A stretch of DNA of 64,000 bases from assembly GCA_900468805.1 (NCBI GenBank), contig UEIF01000007.1:88112-152111 (forward strand). The letters run 5' to 3'. The DNA is from Hyphomicrobiales bacterium (GTDB lineage Bacteria; Pseudomonadota; Alphaproteobacteria; Rhizobiales; Rhizobiaceae). Position numbers and translations under genes: made by a program. The notes beneath the pieces are model-generated. The model saw nothing but the letters and a program-made list of their open reading frames with translations. It was not told the origin of the DNA and did not search any database. Below are positions 9,866 to 18,625 of the stretch, piece by piece; positions within the stretch are counted from its first letter, which is position 1, and each line of letters begins with the position of its first letter.

Positions 9866-10618
9866 ATGTCAGATACACTTTTTACGCGTGGCGATTTCAG
9901 CAGTAAAATCCTGGAAATTCTGGATCATGTCGAATATCGCCGTGTCGAAAGCAGCGAAGACATGGAGGAGGTGGAGCGGCTGCGCTACAAGGCCTACAAG
10001 GCCCACGGCGCGCTGTCGCTTGCCCCGGAAGGCCTATTGGACGATGTCGATTTCGACAGCCATGCCTATATTTTCGGTCTGTACTATTATGGTGAACTGG
10101 TCAGTACGATCCGAATTCACTATGTGACGCCGGAGCATCGTATCAGCCGGTCCGGCGAGGCTTTTCCCGAGGCGATGGATGAGCTTTTGGACGCCGGGCT
10201 GACCTTGATCGACCCGGCGCGTTTTGCGGCCGATCCGGAGATCACCGCCAACATGCCATGGGTTCCCTATCTGACGCTGAGACCCGCCATCGTTGCGGCA
10301 GCGTATTTCCGGGCTGACCGCGTTATTCAGTCCGTCCGGCCCCCGCATGCCGCCTTCTACAAGCGGGTCTTCTATGCCGATACCATTGTGCCCGGTCGAC
10401 TGGCGCAGAGTTACGGGGTTGACGTGACGCTGATGGCGACGAATGTGATCGAGGTCGGGCGCAAGCTGTTGACGCGTTACCCCTTCTTTATCTCCGGCGC
10501 CAGCGAGCAGCGCATGATGTTTTCGCGCAATCCGAACGACACGCTGCCGCCGCTCACCATCATTCCGACGGCGCGTTTCGTGCCACCAGGCGAACTTGGC
10601 ACCGATTTGCCGCTGTGA
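9866..10618 (+). CDS. N-acyl amino acid synthase FeeM-like protein
   Basis: A 250-residue protein resembling the FeeM / LuxI-like branch of the GNAT fold, which joins a fatty acyl group from acyl carrier protein to an amino acid. The features seen are the N-terminal EEVERLRYKAYKAHG helix region, the DDVDFDSHAYIFGLYYYGELVSTIRIH core strands and the GLTLIDPARF segment, the counterpart of the LuxI region where charged residues are conserved. Known FeeM makes long-chain N-acyl tyrosine; the product here is unknown. It is monocistronic with no luxR-like neighbour. An AT-rich leader (about 9765-9800) precedes it and an inverted repeat overlaps its ribosome-binding region. Confidence 0.75.
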   Translation: MSDTLFTRGDFSSKILEILDHVEYRRVESSEDMEEVERLRYKAYKAHGALSLAPEGLLDDVDFDSHAYIFGLYYYGELVSTIRIHYVTPEHRISRSGEAFPEAMDELLDAGLTLIDPARFAADPEITANMPWVPYLTLRPAIVAAAYFRADRVIQSVRPPHAAFYKRVFYADTIVPGRLAQSYGVDVTLMATNVIEVGRKLLTRYPFFISGASEQRMMFSRNPNDTLPPLTIIPTARFVPPGELGTDLPL

Positions 10619-10882
10619 TTTCCCTTTCTCCGCGATAGAGAGACGACGCCCGCTGGGGCAGATGGGGTGGCGACAGTCGAAAACCGCATCTGTCGCCGGA
10701 CCTCCTTTCATCCGGCGGCTGACGTCGTCTTTTCGTCCGGATGAGGTCACTGCGAGGCACTCCTGCGGCATTCTCATGCATTGCGCTTTCGCCCGTCATT
10801 GTGTAATCCCTGCGGATGGGGATTTGCCTCGCTGAGGCGAGGGAATCAGGCAGCGTTAAGGCATTTCAGGGAGACGATATTC

Positions 10883-11107
10883 ATGGCCGAACATCATACC
10901 GGACCGGTCGAGACCGGCGCGCCGATGGACTACAAGGAACATGAGAAGACCTACAACATGTTCATTGCCGGCACGAAATACGGCACGATGATTCTGATCG
11001 CCCTGATGCTTGCCATGACTGCCGGTTTCTTCGGCGGCGCCGGTTTCCTCGGCGGCATCCTCGTCTTCCTCATCATTCTCGTCGCCGGCATCTTTCTGCT
11101 CCGCTAA
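10883..11107 (+). CDS. aa3-type cytochrome c oxidase subunit IV
   Basis: A 74-residue membrane protein matching the small bacterial aa3 oxidase subunit IV family: a hydrophilic N-terminus containing MDYKEHEKTYNMFIAGTKYG, then one or two transmembrane segments rich in Ile, Leu and Gly. It is an accessory subunit of the terminal oxidase in the inner membrane. The ATG at 10883 follows AGGGAG; an upstream TTG at 10781 would add 34 unrelated residues and is rejected. It sits about 105 bases before the transhydrogenase operon, so redox genes are grouped, though the catalytic oxidase subunits are not in this window. Confidence 0.85.
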   Translation: MAEHHTGPVETGAPMDYKEHEKTYNMFIAGTKYGTMILIALMLAMTAGFFGGAGFLGGILVFLIILVAGIFLLR

Positions 11108-11213
11108 GCGCGGCCTGCAGGAAGACAAGGTCTTCCGAACTTTGTGATGTAGATGCTTGGCCCGTGCAGGCAAGCGGCCTGCCACGGCCCAGCTGACCCG
11201 GAGGAGGGGGCGG

Positions 11214-12362
11214 TTGGCCAATATCGTTTTCGTAGCAAAGGAAATCACGGATGGGGAGACGCGCGTTGCCGCGTCTGTCGAAACCGTGAAAAAGATGAAG
11301 TCGTTCGGCTTCGATGTCATCGTCGAAGCGGGCGCCGGAGTGCTTTCTCGTATTCCGGACAGTGAATTCGAGGCCGTGGGTGCCTCAATCGGCACTTTCG
11401 CAGATGCAGCGTCCGCCGACGTGATCCTGAAGGTCCGCCGCCCGAGCGAACGCGAGATTCCCGGCTACAAGACCGGTTCCGTCGTCGTCGCCATCATGGA
11501 TCCCTACGGCAACGACGAGGCGATCGCCGCGATGGCAAGTGCCGGGCTTTCGGCTTTCGCCATGGAGCTGATGCCGCGCATCACCCGTGCGCAGTCGATG
11601 GATGTGCTTTCATCGCAGGCCAATCTCGCAGGCTACCAGGCCGTCATCGAGGCGGCGGCGGTCTATGACCGGGCCCTGCCGATGATGATGACGGCAGCCG
11701 GCACCGTGCCGGCCGCCAAGGTCTTCGTCATGGGGGCGGGCGTCGCCGGTCTGCAGGCGATCGCGACGGCGCGGCGCCTCGGTGCTGCGGTCTCGGCAAC
11801 CGACGTTCGCCCGGCCGCCAAGGAGCAGGTCGCCTCGCTCGGCGCCAAGTTCATCGCCGTCGAGGACGAGGAGTTCAAGGCAGCGGAAACGGCAGGCGGT
11901 TATGCCAAGGAAATGTCGGCCGACTATCAGGCGAAGCAGGCCGCACTCGTGACCGAACACATCGCCAAGCAGGACATCGTCATTACGACTGCTCTCATTC
12001 CCGGCCGTCCGGCGCCGCGGCTTGTCTCGCGCGCCATGCTGGCCTCGATGAAGCCTGGTGCGGTCGCTGTCGATCTCGCAGTCGAGCGTGGCGGCAATAT
12101 TGAGGGTGTGGCTGCAGGACAGGTCGCCGATGTCGAAGGCGTGAAGGTGATCGGCTTCTCGAACATGGCGGGCCGCGTGGCGGCCAGCGCCTCAGCGCTT
12201 TACGCCAAGAACCTTGTCACCTTCCTCGAGACGATGGTGAACAAGGAAACGAAATCGGTCGTGCTCAACCTCGAGGACGAGCTCATCAAGGCGACGATGC
12301 TGACCTATGCGGGGGATGTCGTGCATCCGGCATTCGGCGGCGCCAAGAAGGGGGATAACTGA
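11214..12362 (+). CDS. pntAA: NAD(P) transhydrogenase subunit alpha, part 1 (NAD-binding domain I)
   Basis: A 382-residue cytoplasmic NAD(H)-binding component of the proton-translocating transhydrogenase, which uses the proton gradient to reduce NADP+ with NADH. The N-terminal part is alanine-dehydrogenase/PNT-like, and the Rossmann motif VMGAGVAGLQAIATARRLGAAV is clear at about residues 170-190. The start is TTG at 11214: it follows an exceptionally strong GGAGGAGG and matches the family N-terminus (ANIVFVAKE). Earlier in-frame codons give a low-complexity basic extension. The alpha subunit is split in two as in Rhodospirillum, and this stop overlaps the next start. Confidence 0.93.
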   Translation: MANIVFVAKEITDGETRVAASVETVKKMKSFGFDVIVEAGAGVLSRIPDSEFEAVGASIGTFADAASADVILKVRRPSEREIPGYKTGSVVVAIMDPYGNDEAIAAMASAGLSAFAMELMPRITRAQSMDVLSSQANLAGYQAVIEAAAVYDRALPMMMTAAGTVPAAKVFVMGAGVAGLQAIATARRLGAAVSATDVRPAAKEQVASLGAKFIAVEDEEFKAAETAGGYAKEMSADYQAKQAALVTEHIAKQDIVITTALIPGRPAPRLVSRAMLASMKPGAVAVDLAVERGGNIEGVAAGQVADVEGVKVIGFSNMAGRVAASASALYAKNLVTFLETMVNKETKSVVLNLEDELIKATMLTYAGDVVHPAFGGAKKGDN

Positions 12363-12760
12363 TGGCCAGTGAAGCAATGGACAAGGCGCTGCAACAGCTG
12401 AACGACGCCGTGACCGCCGTCGCGACCGCAGCTGCCCACGCTCCGGAAGCGGCAAGTGCGGCAACGGGCGGGGCGATCGATCCCTTCGTCTTCCAGCTGG
12501 CGATCTTCGTCTTGTCGATCTTCGTCGGCTATTACGTCGTCTGGTCGGTGACGCCGGCGCTGCACACGCCGCTGATGGCGGTGACCAACGCGATCTCATC
12601 GGTCATCGTCGTCGGTGCACTGCTCGCCGTCGGCATTTCGACCAGCGGGCTTGCGACCGGCTTCGGTTTCGTGGCGCTGGTGCTCGTCTCGGTCAATATC
12701 TTCGGTGGCTTCCTCGTCACGCAGCGCATGCTGGCGATGTACCGCAAGAAGGACAAGTGA
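12362..12760 (+). CDS. pntAB: NAD(P) transhydrogenase subunit alpha, part 2 (membrane part)
   Basis: A 132-residue inner-membrane component of the transhydrogenase. After an Ala-rich N-terminal region (residues 1-40) come three to four hydrophobic helices (IDPFVFQLAIFVLSIFVGYYVVW, the SSVIVVGALLAVGI run and the final VALVLVSVNIFGGFLV). It contributes to the proton channel with the beta subunit. Its ATG overlaps the TGA of pntAA (TGATG), suggesting translational coupling, and pntB begins 7 bases after its stop. Confidence 0.93.
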   Translation: MASEAMDKALQQLNDAVTAVATAAAHAPEAASAATGGAIDPFVFQLAIFVLSIFVGYYVVWSVTPALHTPLMAVTNAISSVIVVGALLAVGISTSGLATGFGFVALVLVSVNIFGGFLVTQRMLAMYRKKDK

Positions 12761-12767
12761 GGGGCCG

Positions 12768-14162
12768 ATGACCAATATTGCAGCCTTCCTCTATCTCGTC
12801 TCCGGCGTCCTTTTCGTTCTGGCGCTGCGCGGGCTCTCGCATCCGGCCACCAGCCGCAAAGGCAATCTCTACGGCATGGTCGGCATGGGGATTGCGATCC
12901 TCACGACGCTGGTGCTGGCGACGCCCAATTTTGGGGGCTTCGTGTTGATCATCCTCGGCCTTGCCATCGGCGGCAGCGTCGGCGCCTATGTCGCCCGAAC
13001 CATCCCAATGACCTCGATGCCGCAACTCGTCGCCGGCTTCCATTCGCTCGTCGGCCTTGCCGCCGTGCTGGTGGCGGCTTCCGCGCTCTATACGCCCGCC
13101 TCCTTCGGCATTGGCGAGATCGGCCAGATCCACACCGAAGCACGCATCGAGATGGCGCTCGGCGTGGCGATCGGGGCGCTGACCTTCACCGGTTCGATTA
13201 TCGCCTTCCTGAAGCTCGACGGGCGCATGTCCGGCAAGCCGATCCTGCTGCCTTACCGGCATGTGATCAATGCAACCCTGCTGGTGCTGATCGTGCTCTT
13301 CATCGTCGGGCTGGCGGTGACTGAGAGCCACCTGGATTTCTGGGCGGTCGTTGCGCTCTCGTTGTTACTCGGCATCCTGCTGATCGTGCCGATCGGCGGC
13401 GCCGATATGCCTGTCGTCGTCTCGATGCTGAACTCCTATTCGGGCTGGGCTGCGGCGGGCATCGGCTTCACCCTTGGCAATCTGGCGCTGATCATCACCG
13501 GCGCGCTGGTCGGTTCCTCAGGCGCGATCCTCTCCTACATCATGTGCAAGGGCATGAATCGCTCCTTCATCTCTGTCATTCTTGGCGGTTTTGGCGGCGA
13601 GGCATCGGCTGGCGCCGCCGACAATTCCGACAAGACGGTGAAGCTCGGTTCAGCCGAAGACGCGGCCTATCTGATGGCGAATGCCTCGAAGGTTATCATT
13701 GTGCCGGGATACGGCATGGCGGTCGCCCAGGCCCAGCATGCGCTGCGCGAGCTCGCCGATAATCTCAAGAAGAACGGCGTCGAGGTGAAATACGCGATCC
13801 ATCCGGTCGCCGGCCGCATGCCCGGCCATATGAACGTGCTGCTTGCCGAGGCTAACGTGCCCTATGACGAGGTCTTCGAACTCGAGGACATCAACTCGGA
13901 ATTCGCCCAAGCCGATGTGGCCTATGTCATCGGCGCCAACGATGTCACCAACCCGGCGGCGCGCGACGACAAGACTTCGCCGATCTACGGCATGCCGATC
14001 CTCGACGTTGACAAGGCCAAGACCTGCCTGTTCGTCAAGCGCTCGCTCGGCTCCGGTTACGCCGGCATCGACAATACGCTGTTCTACAAGGACGGCACGA
14101 TGATGCTGCTTGGGGACGCCAAGAAGGTCACCGAGGAAATCAACAAGGCGATCGCCCATTGA
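12768..14162 (+). CDS. pntB: NAD(P) transhydrogenase subunit beta
   Basis: A 464-residue subunit with eight or nine transmembrane segments in residues 1-270 forming most of the proton path, and a C-terminal NADP(H)-binding domain III. The latter shows the GYGMAVAQAQHAL dinucleotide motif, HPVAGRMPGHMNVLLAEANVPYDEV and the VIGANDVTNPAA segment. The start is the ATG at 12768 (MTNIAAFLYL), seven bases after pntAB; an earlier in-frame extension reads as the wrong frame of pntAB. It is last in the pntAA-pntAB-pntB operon and is closed by a strong terminator. Confidence 0.95.
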   Translation: MTNIAAFLYLVSGVLFVLALRGLSHPATSRKGNLYGMVGMGIAILTTLVLATPNFGGFVLIILGLAIGGSVGAYVARTIPMTSMPQLVAGFHSLVGLAAVLVAASALYTPASFGIGEIGQIHTEARIEMALGVAIGALTFTGSIIAFLKLDGRMSGKPILLPYRHVINATLLVLIVLFIVGLAVTESHLDFWAVVALSLLLGILLIVPIGGADMPVVVSMLNSYSGWAAAGIGFTLGNLALIITGALVGSSGAILSYIMCKGMNRSFISVILGGFGGEASAGAADNSDKTVKLGSAEDAAYLMANASKVIIVPGYGMAVAQAQHALRELADNLKKNGVEVKYAIHPVAGRMPGHMNVLLAEANVPYDEVFELEDINSEFAQADVAYVIGANDVTNPAARDDKTSPIYGMPILDVDKAKTCLFVKRSLGSGYAGIDNTLFYKDGTMMLLGDAKKVTEEINKAIAH

Positions 14163-14164
14163 TC

Positions 14165-14190
14165 GAAAAGCCCGCTTCAGCGGGCTTTTC
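14165..14190. terminator. Bidirectional terminator between pntB and the DUF992 gene
   Basis: A perfect 11-bp stem (GAAAAGCCCGC / GCGGGCTTTTC) with a TTCA loop starts just after the pntB stop. T-runs occur on both strands, so it can also end the converging DUF992 transcript. Confidence 0.9.
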
Positions 14191-14208
14191 ATTTATCCTC
14201 GGCAGCGG

Positions 14209-14691
14209 TTAAATCTCGCCTGGCACCAGCGTCATCTTCTCGACGCCGATTGCCAGGTTAAGACCCTCCTGAGCCTGCAGATTCAGCGGCTGCAGCATGA
14301 AGGCCTTGTCGGTGCCGCCGGCAATGACCTTGGCACCTCCGCCGGCACCGAGGCTGGCATCTGCGCCGATGCCGTAATATTCCCCGGCGAGTGCAAAGTC
14401 AGGCATATTGGTGCCGGTCTTGGCAAGCACCTGCCAAATCATCACACTCTTGCCGGTCTGGCCGATGTCGATACCGAATTTCTCGATCTTGCCGGCATAC
14501 ACCGCCTTGGGGCCGCCGGAAGCCGGCGTATAGGTGCAGATCAGGTTCTTTTCGGAAGTGACGATCAGCCCCTGGCCGCCATCCGATCCGCAGACGAGCC
14601 GGCCAAGCGACATATAGTCCGCTGCTGCAGCCGTACCGGCGCAGGCTGCAGCCGAAACGACTGCCGCGGCAATCATGGTTTGCTTGAACAT
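14209..14691 (-). CDS. DUF992 family secreted protein
   Basis: A 160-residue protein with a signal peptide (residues 1-23, MFKQTMIAAAVVSAAACAG then TAAAA before ADYMSLG). The mature part shows the DUF992 pattern: a short Cys-containing strand (LVCGSDGGQG), ICTY, then a Gly-rich region ending in GLNLAIGVEKMTLVPG. These are small periplasmic proteins of alphaproteobacteria with no known function. It lies 62 bases downstream of the sensor kinase gene on the same strand and could be co-transcribed with it. No catalytic motif is evident. Confidence 0.8.
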   Translation of the reverse strand: MFKQTMIAAAVVSAAACAGTAAAADYMSLGRLVCGSDGGQGLIVTSEKNLICTYTPASGGPKAVYAGKIEKFGIDIGQTGKSVMIWQVLAKTGTNMPDFALAGEYYGIGADASLGAGGGAKVIAGGTDKAFMLQPLNLQAQEGLNLAIGVEKMTLVPGEI

Positions 14692-14753
14692 GGTCTTTTT
14701 CCTTTTGAATGACCTGTTCGAAACGGATGGTTGCGGTGATTGTTCCGGTTGCG

Positions 14754-16397
14754 CTACTCGCGCTCCATCATCCGACGCTGGGCTGTAAGGATCCAGACGA
14801 GACCTTCGGGGCGGAAGTCAATATCGACCTTGCCCCGGAAAGCGGAGGCGGCATGAGCCTTGATGACGGTGGTGCCGAAGCCGGTGCGCGCCGGCGGTTT
14901 GACCGGCGGACCGTTGCTCTCAGTCCAGCTAAAACGCAGCATGTTGTCTTCCACCGGCTGCCAATCGAAACGCACGCGGCCCTGCGGCATCGATAGTGCG
15001 CCATACTTCACCGAATTGGTGGCAAGCTCATGGAGCGCCAAGCCGAGATTCTGCACGGCATCGGGTTTGAGGATGAAATCCATGCCCTCGATTTCGACCT
15101 GCTCGCGAGCTTGCGGGAAAGCCTGCAGGTGGATGTCGATGACGCGATGCAGCGAGACACCGGACCACTGCTCGCCAGTCAAAAGCTCGATCGAGCGCAC
15201 GAGCCCTTCAAGGCGATGGGCGACGGCCAGCCGGAATGTCTCGACGCTGTCGGCCTGCTTGGAGAGTTGGCGCATCATGGCGAGAACAAGCGTCAGCAGG
15301 TTCTTGGTCCGGTGGACAAGTTCGTGCATGACGAAGCGCAGCCGGTCTTCGCTCTGGCTCCGGTCGAAAGAGGCGTTCGAAAGCGCAATCGCCACCTGGT
15401 TGGCCTCGATGACGCTGGTTTCGACCGGCGAGACGATATGGCCGTCACCGAGCCGGTTTGCCATGTCGGCGATTTCACGGATCGTCGAGCGGACCTGCCT
15501 GGCAACGGCATAGGTTGCGAGTACGGCAACGAGAAACAGCATGAGCCCGCCGATCAGCAGGAAGCGCCAGGTGCTGAGGATCGGTGCCTGGGCGGTGGCG
15601 ATCGGCCCCCACACCACGGTCTTCCAGGACCAGCCGGGAATCTGCGCATAGCCCAACAGGGCATGCGGGAGAATATCGCTGTCTTCGAAAACGCCGCTGG
15701 AAGCGACGAGCGAGGGCAGAATGCGCGGGTCGAAGGGTTCGCCCGGCTGCAGGTTGGCCGGGCCACGGCTGGCTACCACATGACCACCCTGATCGATCAC
15801 CGCTGCCGACCAGCCGGAGGCAAGGCCCTCGGTCGTGACGAGTTTTGCGAGGTCGTTGGCATTCTGCGTGATGATCAATGCGGCGACGGGACCCTCGTCA
15901 CGCGGCAGGGTGACGTTGTAGACCCACATGCCGCTCGTTGCGCCCATGAAGACGTCGGAGGCTTCGATACGGCCGGATTTCATGGCGGCCTCGAGAGCCG
16001 CGATGTTCGTCGTCTTGCCGAGCGACGTGCCGAAGGCGCGACGGGTATTCAGAAATTGCTGCCCGGTCCTGTCGACGGCGATCACATAGAGCGTATCGCC
16101 GCGCAGCGCTGTTTCCGTACGATTGTAGAAAGACTCATAGTCGCCGCTCTCCAGTTCGGGAGAGGAGGACAGCAGCCGCAATGTCGTCGCCATATCCTGA
16201 AGCTGGCGATCGATGGTGCGTGACAGGGCCAGCGCATCCTGCGCGGTTTCGCGCTTGAGCGTGGATCGCTGATTGTCTTCCAACTGCATGAGAAGAAGGG
16301 CAACGAAGGCGAAGATCGGTAGCGCAATCGCCACGGCCATAGCGACGAGATACGTTCCGATCGAAGCTTTCGGGAAAAGACGGGCGGCAAACTTCAT
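14754..16397 (-). CDS. Membrane sensor histidine kinase, HWE/HisKA_2 type
   Basis: A 547-residue sensor kinase. Transmembrane segments at about 17-38 and 280-302 flank a periplasmic Cache-like sensor domain (about 40-275). A HAMP-like linker follows, then a HisKA_2/HWE dimerisation domain whose phospho-accepting His lies in HRTKNLL near residue 360. The ATPase part has an N-box LHELATNSVKYGALS and a GFGTTVIKAHAASAF G-box of the shortened HWE kind. Relatives often feed PhyR-type or single-domain regulators; none is adjacent here, so it is an orphan kinase. It probably heads a transcript that includes the DUF992 gene. Confidence 0.88.
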   Translation of the reverse strand: MKFAARLFPKASIGTYLVAMAVAIALPIFAFVALLLMQLEDNQRSTLKRETAQDALALSRTIDRQLQDMATTLRLLSSSPELESGDYESFYNRTETALRGDTLYVIAVDRTGQQFLNTRRAFGTSLGKTTNIAALEAAMKSGRIEASDVFMGATSGMWVYNVTLPRDEGPVAALIITQNANDLAKLVTTEGLASGWSAAVIDQGGHVVASRGPANLQPGEPFDPRILPSLVASSGVFEDSDILPHALLGYAQIPGWSWKTVVWGPIATAQAPILSTWRFLLIGGLMLFLVAVLATYAVARQVRSTIREIADMANRLGDGHIVSPVETSVIEANQVAIALSNASFDRSQSEDRLRFVMHELVHRTKNLLTLVLAMMRQLSKQADSVETFRLAVAHRLEGLVRSIELLTGEQWSGVSLHRVIDIHLQAFPQAREQVEIEGMDFILKPDAVQNLGLALHELATNSVKYGALSMPQGRVRFDWQPVEDNMLRFSWTESNGPPVKPPARTGFGTTVIKAHAASAFRGKVDIDFRPEGLVWILTAQRRMMERE

Positions 16398-16606
16398 CGA
16401 TGCCGCCCCCGGTCTGCCGGGGCTGGATGCAGAGGAAGCTCGGTTTCGCAGGGTCTTACGAAAGCAAGAATCCGCATCGCTCGTAAACGCCCCTCACATT
16501 CATACCGCCCAATAGCCCGCTATCAAAGCAGGATCATGTTAGGGGGCGAGGCATATGGTTGCAACCTACTAAAATAGTCAGGTGTAAAATCGTCGATTTT
16601 TTTCGA

Positions 16607-17386
16607 CTATTTTCTGTCGGTGAAGCGCTGCAGCCGAAAGGGCATGAGGCTTTCGTCAGTCTTGTCTGACAGAAGCTCGTCTGCAACAAGCAGGCCGGCA
16701 AGCGGAGCAAGTGTGACACCGGAGTGCATCACCGCGAAATAAAGACCCGGCCGGCCTGCATTGCCGATGATGGGGAAGCCGTCAGCCGGTGTCGGGCGAT
16801 AGCCGACAGTGAAGAAATCGAACGTCAAATCGCCGTTATCTGCGATCATCGCCTTGACGCGGGCGAAGAGTTCGGCAGCGCTTGCCTGATGGTCTTTGCC
16901 GGGATCGCCGCCACCGAAATCCGTGCCGGCGATGATACGGCCTTCCGCCGTCTGGCGCATATGCAGACGCGGTGTCATGACCAGGCCGTTCAAGCGTTTC
17001 GAGACAGGACGGGAGTGCACGATCAGGCCGGCGGGCGTGGAGAGCGGCAATGTGATTCCCGCCGAGGCAGCGATCGGAACTGCGCCTGCGCCTGCAGCTA
17101 GCACGACATAATCGGCTTCGTGCATGCCTGCTGACGTGACAACCCCGACGATTTGTCCGCCGCTCTGCAGCAGCTTCCATTCGGCCATCGCCCTGCGGCG
17201 AAAATGGAAATAGAATTCGGGATTGCCCCAGCTCGCATTGATCCAGGCAAAGGAGCAGGGTGTCGCCACACCGCCGAGTTCTTCGCCGACGACGGTGACT
17301 GCTGCACCCTTGCGTGTGAGATGCCAGGCAATGGAGGCGCCGACGATGCCGGCGCCAACGACGATCACATGCGGTTTCGCTGTCAT
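16607..17386 (-). CDS. FAD-dependent oxidoreductase (DAO family) lacking about 100 internal residues
   Basis: A 259-residue protein. The N-terminus has the DAO-family FAD motif VIVVGAGIVGASIAWHLTRKGAAV, and the C-terminal half has the family's GYRPTPADGFPIIG and a final Gly-rich MHSGVTLAPLAG segment. Relatives are usually about 360-370 residues. Here the sequence jumps from FHFRRRAMAEWKLL (about residue 76) directly to GGQIVGVVTSAG, which normally lies after a roughly 100-residue substrate-domain section. The frame stays open across the junction, so this is an in-frame internal deletion; activity is doubtful. The ATG at 17386 follows AGGAAGAGG, 25 bases after the lipoprotein stop, and forms an operon with it. 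Confidence 0.75.
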   Translation of the reverse strand: MTAKPHVIVVGAGIVGASIAWHLTRKGAAVTVVGEELGGVATPCSFAWINASWGNPEFYFHFRRRAMAEWKLLQSGGQIVGVVTSAGMHEADYVVLAAGAGAVPIAASAGITLPLSTPAGLIVHSRPVSKRLNGLVMTPRLHMRQTAEGRIIAGTDFGGGDPGKDHQASAAELFARVKAMIADNGDLTFDFFTVGYRPTPADGFPIIGNAGRPGLYFAVMHSGVTLAPLAGLLVADELLSDKTDESLMPFRLQRFTDRK

Positions 17387-17411
17387 CGTCGCTACCTCTT
17401 CCTGATATCCG

Positions 17412-18275
17412 TCAGCCGGCGGTGCCGCCGACGCGGGCAAGCCCATCGCGGGCCGGCTGGTATTTCGGATCTAGGCCGACTGCATGGCGGTAGGAGCGGA
17501 TGGCCTTGTCCTTCTCGCCGCGGCGCTCGTAGACGAGAGCTTGGTTTGCCCAGGATTCAGCGAGGTTGCCGTTGAGCTCGATCGCGTGGTTGAAGTCGGC
17601 GAAGGCGTTGTCGTTATCGTTCAGCGCAATATAGGAAATGCCGCGGCCATTGTAGGGCTCGGGCGAATTCGGCGAGAGCGAGATCGCCTTCGAGAAATCG
17701 TCGATCGCCTTATCCTGCTGATTGCGCTTCTGATAGATCAGGCCGCGATTGTGATAGGCGCGGCCATCCGTCGTGCCGAGCTGGATCGCTTTTGAGAAAT
17801 CATTGAAGGCCTGATCGTCCTGGCCAGCCATGCGGTAGACATTGCCGCGACCGATATAGGCGACGTCATAGCTCTGATTGATCTGCAGGGCTGCGTTGTA
17901 ATCGGCGATCGCCTGCTGCTGCTGGCCCATATTGCGGTAGACCAGCGCGCGGTTGGCATAGGCCTGGAAAAAGCGCGGGTTGATCTGCAGCGCGGTGTTG
18001 AAGTCGTCGAGCGCCTTGCGGAATTCGCCGCCGCGGCCATAAGCGGAACCGCGGACATTGTAGCCTTCCGGATCGCGCGGATTGGCGTTGATGACGGCCG
18101 TCAGCGACGCGATGTTCTCCTGCGAGCCCTGCGCCTTGTCGATGCGGATCACAGCGTCCGACGTGTTGGTCGTTTCACAACCGGCAAGGCCAAGCGCTGC
18201 GGCAAACGCCAGCGAGGCTAACACGATCGATTTCTGCGAACGCGAGCGGGACGGATTCAAAGTTATGACAGCCAT
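17412..18275 (-). CDS. Tetratricopeptide-repeat lipoprotein
   Basis: A 287-residue protein with a lipoprotein signal peptide: a hydrophobic run from about residue 17 leads to the lipobox LAGC with the modified Cys at 33. The mature protein has about six tandem TPR units (residues 60-285) with the usual Ala/Gly/Tyr pattern, for example AYANRALVYRNMGQQQQAI and AYHNRGLIYQKRNQQDKAI. It resembles NlpI-like TPR lipoproteins that act as scaffolds in the periplasm, often in cell-envelope assembly. The partner is unknown. It is the upstream gene of a two-gene unit with the shortened FAD oxidoreductase. Confidence 0.87.
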   Translation of the reverse strand: MAVITLNPSRSRSQKSIVLASLAFAAALGLAGCETTNTSDAVIRIDKAQGSQENIASLTAVINANPRDPEGYNVRGSAYGRGGEFRKALDDFNTALQINPRFFQAYANRALVYRNMGQQQQAIADYNAALQINQSYDVAYIGRGNVYRMAGQDDQAFNDFSKAIQLGTTDGRAYHNRGLIYQKRNQQDKAIDDFSKAISLSPNSPEPYNGRGISYIALNDNDNAFADFNHAIELNGNLAESWANQALVYERRGEKDKAIRSYRHAVGLDPKYQPARDGLARVGGTAG

Positions 18276-18338
18276 TCGGGCTCGCTTTCCCCATGCAGCA
18301 TATCCAGCAAAGCGGATATGTAATCTTCAGCAGAAATT

Positions 18339-18371
18339 AAAAAGGCGGCGGCGAAACTTATCGCCCCCGCC
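18339..18371 (-). terminator. Terminator downstream of rpsU
   Basis: Read on the minus strand, an 11-bp GC-rich stem (GGCGGGGGCGA / TCGCCGCCGCC, one mismatch) with a short TAAGTT loop is followed by TTTTT. It lies about 40 bases beyond the rpsU stop. Confidence 0.75.
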
Positions 18372-18412
18372 ACACATGCATCTGAAAACGTCGAAAAAAC
18401 GACGGCACCGCC

Positions 18413-18625
18413 TTAGTGTGCAACCAGACCTTCGCGCTGCGCGCGCTTGCGGGCCAGCTTGCGAACACGACTAACAGCCTCGGCCTTTTCGCGAGCACGC
18501 TTCTCTGACGGCTTTTCGTAATAGTCGCGCATCTTCATTTCGCGAAAAATGCCTTCGCGCTGCATCTTCTTCTTGAGAGCGCGGAGAGCCTGGTCAACAT
18601 TGTTATCGCGGACAAGTACCTGCAC
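18413..18625 (-). CDS. rpsU: 30S ribosomal protein S21
   Basis: A 70-residue very basic protein of the small ribosomal subunit, with the family core [24 protein letters not shown] and the basic [22 protein letters not shown] tail. I choose GTG at 18625 (reading MQVLVRDN) because S21 proteins begin at this point and AAGGA lies about 11 bases upstream. Another GTG three codons earlier is only two bases from that site. It is monocistronic, with its own terminator. Confidence 0.93.
   Translation of the reverse strand: MQVLVRDNNVDQALRALKKKMQREGIFREMKMRDYYEKPSEKRAREKAEAVSRVRKLARKRAQREGLVAH

Noticed and set aside
10827..10842. Short hairpin (CCTCGC / GCGAGG) upstream of the oxidase subunit gene
   Set aside because: Six-base stem without T-run or conserved context; likely chance.
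10781..10882. Extended N-terminus for cytochrome oxidase subunit IV
   Set aside because: No ribosome site and no family similarity; the ATG at 10883 has a good site.
17150..17180. Frameshift as the cause of the shortened FAD oxidoreductase
   Set aside because: The reading frame continues unbroken across the junction and both flanks match the family in the same frame, so a deletion fits better.
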